Part shown: in pieces, positions 23,532 through 31,435 of the stretch
Layout: each line of letters begins with the position of its first letter
Numbering within the stretch: the stretch's first letter is position 1
Assembly: GCA_001695595.3 (NCBI GenBank)
Contig: MBPM02000303.1
Location: 1 to 31,435, forward strand
Direction of reading: 5' to 3'
DNA from: Plasmopara viticola
Taxonomy: Eukaryota; Oomycota; Peronosporomycetes; Peronosporales; Peronosporaceae
DNA: 31,435 bases
Program-made: the position numbers and the translations under genes
Notes under the pieces: model-generated
Databases searched by the model: none
What the model saw: the letters and a program-made list of their open reading frames with translations, nothing else
What the model was told of the DNA's origin: nothing

Positions 23532-25106
23532 ATGATGGCCAACGAAAACAAGTCTGCACCTGCTTCCCCTCAGGTCACACCCGGGCAGCTCGCTTATGGG
23601 TCGGAGCGTACGACTCGTGAGGTCCATAATACAGTGCTTAACATGGAGGCCCGTCTGCGGGTCCAGCCTACCTACATTTTATACACAAGTGCCATGCTCG
23701 CCTTCGTTCTGCCTCTTCAGTACGGTTGGTCTACCTCGCAGCTTAACCTGCGCAAGTTCCACCATGTTGAAGACTGCAACGCTCGTCCGGTTGCCGAGGG
23801 CACGTGTATCATGTTTCCAGGCCACACTAAGTTCCAGTGGACGATCGTCGTGAATGCATGGATTGTCGGTGGAATGTTTGGCTCGTTCTTTGTAGGCAAG
23901 CTGTCCGATCGATTCGGTCGCAAGCAGGTTTTAGTTTACAACTGCGGCGTCATCATTGTAAGTTCTATATTGATGGCCGTAGTGTCGAATCTGTGGATTT
24001 TTGCTGTTGGTCGTCTTCTTGCTGGTATCGCCTCCGGTGCCACATCAGGCAATGTAGGGAGCTACATCAACGAAATTTCGCCACCCCATCTTCGTTCACT
24101 GCTCGGCAGCGGACTGCACAGTAGTAACACTGTTGGAATCCTTCTGGTCGTGACAACATTTTTCTACATGGACTTTGAGAACGGCTGGCGTTACATTGGT
24201 GCTTTTCCGATCGTGCTTGCTATCATATTCCTGAGTATGTCACCGTACCTAATGGTAGAGTCGCCTGTTTGGTTACTGATGAAGGGCCGTCGAGTTGACG
24301 CTGAGGCCGTGCTAACTAAATTGTATGGAGCCGAAAATGTGCCTGTGGCTTTGGAATGGATTGAGTCCAAACGCAAGGTTGACATTGAGTTGCAGTCGAG
24401 TGTCTGGAGCGAGAACGGCAATGAGGTTGTTCGCAGCGGTAAAGGTGCACCATTCTCGGAGCTTATTTCTCCTGCTTTGCGTCGCCAATTCATTATTGTC
24501 ATTGGCGTCGCTTGTATGCAGAAGATCACGGGTATCAACACGGTATTCTACTACTCGTCGGACTTGTTTACACAAGCTGGCCTAGATAATGTTCTTGTCA
24601 GCACCATTATTATTGACATTGTGAACATGTTGCCTTCGCTGGTATCGGGTTTGCTCGCTGCTCGCTTTGGTAATCGCTCCATGTTGCTGTGGGGAATTCT
24701 GGGTATGTTTATAAGTGCCATCGGTGTGACGCTGTCGCTGTCGTTCAGCTGGTCGTCCCTTACGATACTTTTTATCGCAACATACGTCACTGCGTTTGGT
24801 GTAAGTCTTGGTCCACTGATGTATGTGATTGTTGCCGACATCTATCCCGACTACGCCCGAGCTACAGTGTCGTCGATCGGTGTAATGGTCGCCTGGTCAT
24901 CCAACTTAATAGTGGGAGTTGGTTATCCGTACATTTCGAGCGCTCTGGGCGATTTGGCATACCTTCCTTTCGTGGTGCTGCTGGCGCTATCATTCGCGTT
25001 TATATATTTTCTTGTGCCCGAAACTTCGGGCAAGACAAATGAGGAGATTCAGGACGAGTTCCGCGCCATCCGCCAAAAGAAGTACCGTGCCACAACTAAT
25101 AAGTAA
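23532..25106 (+). CDS. Major facilitator superfamily sugar (hexose) transporter
   Basis: This is an intact 524-aa membrane protein of the MFS sugar-porter family, expected to move hexoses across the plasma membrane or an internal membrane. Family motifs appear in order: GKLSDRFGRK in the loop after TM2 (122-131), GR-x3-G in TM4 (160-165) leading to SPPHLR (183-188), ESPVWLL after TM6 (243-249), QKITGIN in TM7 (330-336) followed by FYYSS, GPLMYVIVADIYP in TM10 (427-439) and PETSGKT after TM12 (496-502). About 12 hydrophobic segments fit the fold. Residues 75-100 form the large TM1-TM2 loop with two cysteines (C82, C92), as in GLUT/HXT proteins. The usual TM10 tryptophan (GPxxW) is replaced by Tyr, and the PESP-type motif has Val-Glu. 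The reading frame has no intron. Two ATGs are adjacent at 23532 and 23535. The N-terminal 45 residues are soluble. Substrate cannot be read from the sequence. Confidence 0.95.
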   Translation: MMANENKSAPASPQVTPGQLAYGSERTTREVHNTVLNMEARLRVQPTYILYTSAMLAFVLPLQYGWSTSQLNLRKFHHVEDCNARPVAEGTCIMFPGHTKFQWTIVVNAWIVGGMFGSFFVGKLSDRFGRKQVLVYNCGVIIVSSILMAVVSNLWIFAVGRLLAGIASGATSGNVGSYINEISPPHLRSLLGSGLHSSNTVGILLVVTTFFYMDFENGWRYIGAFPIVLAIIFLSMSPYLMVESPVWLLMKGRRVDAEAVLTKLYGAENVPVALEWIESKRKVDIELQSSVWSENGNEVVRSGKGAPFSELISPALRRQFIIVIGVACMQKITGINTVFYYSSDLFTQAGLDNVLVSTIIIDIVNMLPSLVSGLLAARFGNRSMLLWGILGMFISAIGVTLSLSFSWSSLTILFIATYVTAFGVSLGPLMYVIVADIYPDYARATVSSIGVMVAWSSNLIVGVGYPYISSALGDLAYLPFVVLLALSFAFIYFLVPETSGKTNEEIQDEFRAIRQKKYRATTNK

Positions 25107-25254
25107 ATTAATGAATAGACAACGCTACTTGACTTTACCAATGCACACTGTAGCCTCTAGATTTGCCCTTGGCGAGCAAAACAACTTCTATATAGAGAAA
25201 TGTTACGTTCTCCGTTAGACCCATGGGCACAGCAACTATAAAAAATGTAATTGA

Positions 25255-25886
25255 ATGTTGGCGTTCGATTTTCGCACGGGTGACACTCCCGTTGAACTTG
25301 ACCACCTGTCCACATTGGGCGACGAGACGTTGGACGCATATTGGATCAATTATAAACTTTATCGAGCCGAGACCATAGTGAACTTTTCTACGCCCGACGC
25401 TGTGCTCCTCTTGTCAATGCTGTAGCTGTCCACGGTTGACGCGAGTACGCTGCCTTAGTTGTCGATGAATTTGAGCAACGTACCTGGCGTAATTTGGATG
25501 AGGAGTTCTCAAGGACCCGCGATGACTTAAAAGCAAGAAGAGAAGAAGAAGGAGAAATTCGAGACCGAGAGTCAAAGCGTTTTCTCGTCGTAGTCATCTA
25601 GCAGCTCCTTTACCCTGGACGAAGATGGACATAAGGTCACGAGTACACGTCGTCGCTACGAAGACTCGATGGGGCGTTTGAAAGCTAAGCACGAGCAGGA
25701 AGTTTTCGAACAAGCACTTGGAGTCAATTTGGAACCGCAAGGAAAAATAATGATGAAGAGGAACACCACTTAATCTGTTCATAGGGTACGCCCGACGAGT
25801 TTGAAAAGTTGTGGAACCGAACGGCATTTGGCAAAGCCCATGATAAGAAGTTAAAAAAACCACTTGAGCAGCCGAACCAATTGTAG
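25255..25886 (+). pseudogene. Decayed gene, family not recognised (three frame changes, internal stops)
   Basis: A coherent coding sequence of about 200 codons can be followed only by switching frame. From ATG 25255 it is open to the TAG at 25423 (MLAFDFRTGDTPVELDHL start). Around 25405-25415 it passes to a second frame (EYAALVVDEFEQRTWRNLDE), interrupted by TGA 25437. Around 25530-25580 it returns to the first frame through a Lys/Glu-rich then Ser-rich stretch (FETES, then SSSSSFTLDEDGHK and RRRYEDSMGRLKAKHE), interrupted by TAG 25591. Near 25740 it passes to the second frame again (GTPDEFEKLWNRTAFGKAH), interrupted by TAG 25782, and ends at TAG 25884. Codon use and the charged, repeat-free protein look like a real former gene. 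I cannot assign a family; the Ser-rich C-terminal half recalls small DnaJ-client or MLF-like proteins only vaguely. Confidence 0.75.
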
Positions 25887-25892
25887 AAGGCA

Positions 25893-26096
25893 CTGACAAA
25901 GCCCTAGCCTTTTAAAGCGCTGCAAGCATCCTGGTAAGTTAGCGTTTGCGTATATAGTAGCTGACAAAGCCTTAGCCTTTTAAAGCGCTGCAAGCATCCT
26001 GTTAAGTTAGCGTTTGCGTATATCGTAGCTGACAAAGCCTTAACCTTATAAAGCGCTGCAAGCATCCTGTTAAGTTAGCGTTTGCGTATGTAGTAG
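25893..26096 (+). repeat. Three tandem copies of a 68-bp repeat
   Basis: CTGACAAAGCC begins at 25893, 25961 and 26029, exactly 68 bp apart, and each copy continues through GCGCTGCAAGCATCCTG and AAGTTAGCGTTTGCGTAT. The copies differ at only a few positions (GGTAAG or GTTAAG; CCTTTTAAAG or CCTTATAAAG). The block starts seven bases after the last stop of the decayed gene, so it probably amplified that gene's 3' flank. It shares no sequence with the 100-bp satellite. Confidence 0.95.
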
Positions 26097-26370
26097 CTCA
26101 AGTGTATATCTGCAATCACATTACTTTCGGTACGAAACAATCTTGAGCTCTTTACGATGTCTGTATAAAGCTATGGCCATATTAACGGATACTTACAAGC
26201 AAAGCAACGTTTTTATGTTAATTATATGCAAAGTATCTAAGTATTTTCTCTGCCCTGATGGCCATCTTATAAAGCATGTGTAAAAAAGTTGGCTGTCTAT
26301 TTGAAGTAGCCTTGAAGGAATGTTGACTTCCAGTGCATAACAGGCCTGCCAGTACTAGCACATTTTCATT

Positions 26371-26647
26371 TTGACTTCCCTATGGCTTTCAGAAATCAGT
26401 TTTTGTCTATCAGACACCACCGTTGTGACTTGTGCCGCTTATCAAAGCCTGCAAAACAAGCTCAAAACTCCAATCCTGAACGATAAAGGCGTTGCCGAGC
26501 ACGATACATCTGGTGCTATGACTGTTGTAAGCTTAGACACATATCCGTGCAGGGGCCGTCGACGCCCTGGTTCTTCGTCTCGGCAAGAACTTTAAGGAAG
26601 CGATGTCCTCAGAGCCTGGTCAACCTTGGGGGCGGGACGCCCAATGA
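26371..26647 (+). pseudogene. Second coding remnant, family not recognised
   Basis: One frame from about 26371 is open through CAAYQSLQNKLKTPILNDKG and HDTSGAMTVVSLDT. At about 26540 a single-base shift gives a more protein-like continuation in the next frame (RAGAVDALVLRLGKNFKEAM) that stops at TGA 26645. The first frame begins at TTG, with no ATG. Loss of the start, one frameshift and no continuation on either side suggest a broken gene. The 275 bp before it (26097-26370) hold nothing I can name. Confidence 0.5.
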
Positions 26648-28464
26648 AAAAACTATGAAGTCCATGTGATGTGTGTGGTTAATACGCATCTTAAAAGTAA
26701 GCCGCCAAACGCTTGACCGCTCTCGGAAGGAGAACCAGCAGCAGTGCACTACTAATTGCGCACGTTAGCTTACGAACCTCTCCGAGTCTTACTTTGTCGA
26801 GAATTTTTGTGTACCGGCAAACGATTGCGGTAATCAGTACGCGTTGATGTATGCTTATAAAGAGTTCAACGCCATCGTATCTGCTTGGCCTGATAGGATA
26901 CCTCTAAATGTTTTTCGGGCGAACTAAACTTGGCTGTTAAATCTGAAGAGTTCGACACCACAAAATATTTCTATTGTTGAGTCATCAAATCTAATTGGTC
27001 CTAAATAGATTGGTGATGGGTGTTAGCTGCCCAAATTTACCCATCAAGGCTTTAACGAATCAGAATTAAACATTTGTTGTGCGCTTTGCTCCATTAGAAG
27101 GAAACCTAAGCAGTTATACGTCCAAAAACAACGGAATGCTTTGATTTTCCATGAAGATCCACTAAACGATGTCTCTGTTAAGAAATTAGTGGATAGGCAA
27201 CTGACAACAAAGACATTAAAGAAAGCATTTTTAATGCTAGTAACATACTTCCATAAGTGGGGGAAAGTTTCACCAACCACGGGTAGCAAAGTTACGCATG
27301 CGAGTTGCATAGGCTCACAAAGCACAAAGAGAACTTTAATTTTACAGAATAGAAATTCCGCAAGTAGATAGCATAGCTCCACAAGAGACCGTGCATAGCC
27401 CAAGTCCAAACGAAAATATTGAGATGTCAGCAGCAGCAAATTGCAACAATACCAAGAAAAAGGGAATGCGTTAAGAAATTAACCTCTGGGAGTCAGGACA
27501 TCCTACTACTGATGAAAAGACTTAATTCATAGTGATTGAGGTGACCCGACCTAGCCACAAGCGTCAGAGTCACTGAACCTCGCACAGAACCATTTCAGAG
27601 CTCGAAGGGAAAGCACATACGTGTATGCTTTCGTACGATAACTACAAGCCACCCAACTGTACGTATCGTGTGTGGTCACGCTTTCTTGCATCCTGTCAGG
27701 ATAAAAAGCATAAATCAGACTTCGTTTAGAAGTTTTGATCTCTGTTGGCAAGGGTGACCGACAACCATTTTTTAAAGACGGAATCCGCACGGTCATGGCT
27801 CAGACGTAGGTAACCCATGCACGTTTAGCCTTTTGTCGATAAGACCTCAAAAGTTGCTTTGCTCGTTGCTCGTAACACACAGCACGCGCAGAATATAGCA
27901 CTCACTACATGTCTCTAATAATACTATTCCAGGTATTTTGAGCAAGACCGTCGTTGGTGTGGCACGCATATTTCCAAGCGCGGACAAAACTCGCTTTAAA
28001 TCACAAGTGACGTAATTAGCTTATAGCTACGACAAAAGTGGCTAGGTACTATCACTGCGCATAGAAAAGTATATAAACCCATGAGCGGTGCTCGTGAGAC
28101 GCAGCACTCGCTGTGTGTCATATATGATCGGCTAGCTTAAATCGAAGGCATGATTACCACTGCGTGTGAAGTGGCACGTAAAACACTGATAAATACTCGT
28201 AACTCGGTGTTTAGCGCTAAATTTACATTTCAACAGCACGAGGTTTGCAAAGCCGTGGCCTGTCTACTGGTTTAGAATTGTGATTCCCTTGGTCAAAACT
28301 GGCATTGCGTGCTACAAAATTCCGATATCCAGAATCCTATCGGCTAATATCTGAAAAATGGTACATGTTGCTGAGCAGCATGTCCGAGTGTATGTTGTGA
28401 TGATCTACTGCCTTCGATGAATGATCTTTATCAAGTCTATGTGGGAAGCAAATAAAGATCCACG
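26648..28464. other. Non-coding or decayed DNA, no gene supported
   Basis: No frame here combines an ATG start, protein-like composition and useful length. The two longest overlap on opposite strands at 27044-27439 and both begin with TTG. A TATATAAAC stretch near 28070 resembles a TATA box but has no gene behind it. Short open patches separated by stops suggest old degraded coding or transposon sequence, with no family recognisable by eye. Confidence 0.5.
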
Positions 28465-28921
28465 ATGGCTAGTACTGCTATGAAGCAATTGGCGATGTCG
28501 CGAGGGCTTTTAAATGCTTCAGCATTTATAATGCGTTTGGTCGCGCAACCTATTCAAATTTTGCGGGCTTTAAATGAACATTATGCGACTAAAAACTCAT
28601 CCACAGCCACTCAAAAGGAGACCAGTCGGATTCAGAGATTTATATAGGCCACGCACGGTCATTTTGGCTCTTCTAAAGTTACATTTTAGGGCAGACCTTA
28701 CAGGTCATGACGTCAACGAAGCTACATGTTTATCATCTGCGAATGAGTCTTCGCGCAAAGAAGATTATATTTTTCAGCTTTTAAGTAAGCAGCCATAAAT
28801 TTTGAGCGGTTCCCACAAAGTATTAGCCGTCTCAGCATAGCTTTTAATAGGATGTAAGGAAGGTTTTAGTCCTAGCCGGCTGTTTCGCACAAGTATTATG
28901 TGAGTCTTGTAAAGCCCCTAT
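28465..28921 (+). other. Short open frames, possible element or gene remnant
   Basis: An ATG-initiated 60-codon frame (28465-28647) ends near a second frame (28574-28798) that overlaps it in another register. The first contains ILRALNEHYATKN, faintly like the W-x2-L-x3-Y-x-SK region of copia-type gag proteins. No zinc knuckle, protease, integrase or reverse transcriptase motif is nearby, so I do not call a retrotransposon. Confidence 0.2.
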
Positions 28922-29263
28922 TTGGCTTTTAAAAGAACATCGCATTGTGTTCTAATAGCCAGCATATCAGTACAAGTGCAATATGGCATAGTGCTCCACT
29001 ATCATCCATTCTCACGTAGAAGACACATACCGAAACGGCTCTTAAAGCATCAAGTTAAGGCTATAGAAGGTATAAGTTCCAATTTTGTTAATCGGGACAA
29101 AGCCGTTTGGCGTCGTTTGCGCTGCTTCCAACAATGTCATCGGGTGCAGCTTGATGAGGACGGGCGTGAGTTAGTCAATTCAGACAGTCTGATTCTGCCG
29201 AACTCAAGTACCTCATTTATCATATATATTACTCGTCACCGAGTAGTCACTGGTAAAATCTGA
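28922..29263 (+). other. Open frame of 113 codons without an ATG
   Basis: The frame starts at TTG, contains no methionine codon after that, and ends with TGA. Its second half (DKAVWRRLRCFQQCHRVQLD, then NSDSLILPNSS) has protein-like composition, while the first half does not. It may be the tail of a degraded gene. I recognise no family. Confidence 0.25.
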
Positions 29264-30832
29264 GTACATCTTTTGGGCTGTACGTCTTTTAGTAGTCGAT
29301 ACAGACCATGCATATATGATAGTGGCAGTAAATACACTGCACTTGGTCCAAATAAGGGCAATATGGTGGTCATTATTCTTAAAATATTACATCCGGGTAG
29401 AATACAAGCCTGATATACTTCATCTGCTTACCGTTGCGCATGAGTATAGAGTATGATATAGTCCGTATAAGCAGGACTGAAAGCCTTATTTACAAACCGA
29501 TCCGTCATACATCCTAAAAAGTGCCATAATTGAGCTTTGAATGCTTTCTTCATCACAGACAGAGATGCCAAGTCTAGTCGCTAACCCCTCGACAGCAATC
29601 GTAGTGGCGTCACTATGAATGGCTTATGTTCAACTCCACTATAAGCCCGAGTCACTCTTCCGATGGCCGGATACCTAGAAGTACGATATGCTTCTGATGT
29701 AACATGGCGCACCACGTGGTAGTCACGTAGGCAAAGAAAAAAGGCTCCTTTGGCCCTTCTGTCATATTGATGGCATTACGTGTACATGTGGGTGGCTATG
29801 AGTGCCATGAGTTTTGTACGATAGCAGCAACACGAATGATGCGGTTGCTCTTCTTCTAACATGTTCTGCAGCTCGTCATTTTGTGATACAAAAATGATGT
29901 TATTGGTGGAATCACGAGTCACTAGAACATTCAAGCACTAGGACCATTTTGATGAAGTCGCGCCATCAAAACTTCCGGGTTCCTTTTGCGCAGTGCACAC
30001 TGAAGTATGTGAGACCTGAGAGACCTGTAAGACGGTCAAACCTGTGACTCACATGTCGATTCACTTAAAGAGCCTGCTGGTATTGGAGGACTGTTGAAAG
30101 TCCATAAAACTCGACTTTGTCGTTGGCTTGGCGACGGATTAATGGCAAGACGGGTATATCTTGTGTCATTTATGCATTTGGCATCTCTTTATGTCAGGGC
30201 ATCTAGAGAAGACTGCAAGATTGTTTACGGATGCGGTTTCCATTATCACAACCTTCTTAACACGATAGTGTCGGGAAGGTAGCGACGTCAAACGGATGTG
30301 TATTGGCAAACGCTTATTCAACTATTTGAAGCATAATTATTGCAATCAGCAGCCTACTTTCCTCAGAGAAATTTTCAGAGGGCAAGGCACTCAAAGAATA
30401 TGTGCATTGCGACACCTCATTCATGGGTCAAAAGTTACCTAGAGTTGGTTATGTACTCAACAATGCCGCTCAGGATATATTTTCTATAATCAGCAGATTA
30501 AGACAGAAAGAAAATAAAATATTTTTTGTTTTTTTGATGTAGTACTGCTAAATGCAAATTATATTTTTCTTAAAAGATGCTCAGCCTTTTTGAGCAAGAA
30601 CAAATTGTTTCATTAGACCATTCACGGCTGTGGAGAAGCATGGGTCGGCGGATACTATCGACCTTTTCTCGACGATGTCGACCCACCTAACATTTTTTTT
30701 GCGAGCATCTTACAAAATAGATTGATCCTTTAAATAACTCTTTTCACGAACGATCTTGTATTTATGCGGGTACGAGTGGTCTTGTGCTATCACTTGTAGC
30801 TGAAGAGCCAAGCAGTCAAATGGTTTTGTGCT
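29264..30832. other. Stretch without a supported gene
   Basis: Only short frames occur, including a 62-codon ATG frame at 30094-30282 that I do not recognise. A run rich in A and T at about 30500-30570 and a 7-bp inverted repeat (TGGGTCG at 30641, CGACCCA at 30679) are the only visible features. Neither is strong enough to name. Confidence 0.45.
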
Positions 30833-31435
30833 TTGACCTGTCGACCAGACCTGGAGCTCACTGTAAAAATAACTTGCTTATCGACGCAGGCTGGAGACAA
30901 AAGATCGGATTATAAAGCTCTTGAGTCCAGCGGACATAGAAGTCCATTTCCTTTTCATAAGCCTGACGTGTCCAGTGTCGCACCGAAAAAGCCGCGGGCT
31001 AACCACCAGGGTTCATCCAAAGTGCGGTTTCATTATCCGCGCCAAAGCTGCTGGTCCATGTGGAAAAGGCGCAAGGTGTCGAGGCGAAAGCAACCTTTCT
31101 TGGCCCATGAGACCAGCTGCACTATTATGATAAGCGTGATACAAAGAAAAGGTATTCTCTCGGGCGCCTCATCTGTCATGCTTCACAGAACTCATCATGA
31201 CCATTGGATCGCTCCTTATTAAAAATTTAAAAGCCGTTGCAATCTGCAATAAGAAGCATTGAGCGCTTTGTATGTAGACCACGCTCATTTGGTCGCGCGT
31301 CAGGCTATAGTAGAGGATGAAAAGGGTCATTAAGAAAAGTGAGCTTTGTTGTTGTTTCTGGCTTCCCAACCCTAAAAAAGTGCTTGTATACTTGAGTGAG
31401 GCGAAATAAATAGTATCTTTGCCTAAACTAACGAA
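30833..31435. other. Right-hand end of window, open frames without ATG starts
   Basis: A 129-codon frame (30833-31222) begins at TTG and overlaps a 69-codon frame (30921-31130) in another register. Both are rich in Arg, Lys, Ser and Pro, and neither shows a recognisable domain. The window ends without a gene boundary, so a gene extending beyond it cannot be excluded. Confidence 0.3.

Noticed and set aside
23596..25042. Several open frames of 66-117 codons overlapping the transporter on both strands
   Set aside because: They are shadow frames of the intact MFS gene, with no independent protein features.
27044..27439. 131-codon open frame on the minus strand with hydrophobic segments
   Set aside because: It begins with TTG, its hydrophobicity mirrors A+T-rich sequence, and an opposing frame covers the same bases. 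No recognisable domain.
28465..28647. Copia-type retrotransposon gag
   Set aside because: Only a faint local resemblance; no LTRs, primer-binding site, zinc knuckle, integrase or reverse transcriptase motif was visible around it.

Overview
The window looks like a nuclear chromosome segment of a eukaryotic microbe. An oomycete (water mould or downy-mildew relative) is my best guess. That rests on the style of the one clear gene, an uninterrupted 524-aa sugar transporter with eukaryotic GLUT/HXT-type motifs, and on its setting among A+T-rich, decayed intergenic DNA and long repeats. The organism is an inference and no marker gene proves it. I saw no bacterial operon, tRNA, rRNA, CRISPR array or insertion sequence.

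Layout. (1) Positions 1 to about 21850, roughly 70% of the window, are one satellite array. It is a head-to-tail 100-bp tandem repeat, truncated by the left window edge, with about 200 units in the + orientation (1-20252). A block of about 16 units then lies in the opposite orientation (about 20257-21820), and a 25-bp piece of a unit in the original orientation ends the array (21826-21850). The array has nested higher-order structure: a long duplication offset by about 4.78 kb, a repeat of about 1.5 kb inside it, a 500-bp pentamer with exact copies, a 300-bp trimer in five copies, a 1.2-1.4-kb multimer and a 0.7-kb heptamer. The open frames in the array are by-products of the repeat. The unit is not a multiple of three, so no frame survives.

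(2) Positions 21851-23531 are single-copy DNA with a short coding fragment (22723-23133, possibly the last exon of a spliced gene), a perfect 21-bp palindrome and the transporter's upstream region. (3) Positions 23532-25106 hold an intact 12-TM MFS sugar transporter, the only gene I call with confidence. (4) Positions 25255-25886 are a decayed gene with three frame changes and several stops, followed at once by three 68-bp tandem repeats (25893-26096). (5) Positions 26371-31435 are mostly non-coding, with at least one further coding remnant (26371-26647) and several open frames that lack an ATG.

The genes do not form a pathway. The biology here is mainly structural: a gene-sparse satellite edge that has undergone stepwise amplification and a small terminal inversion, next to one functional transporter and several dying genes.
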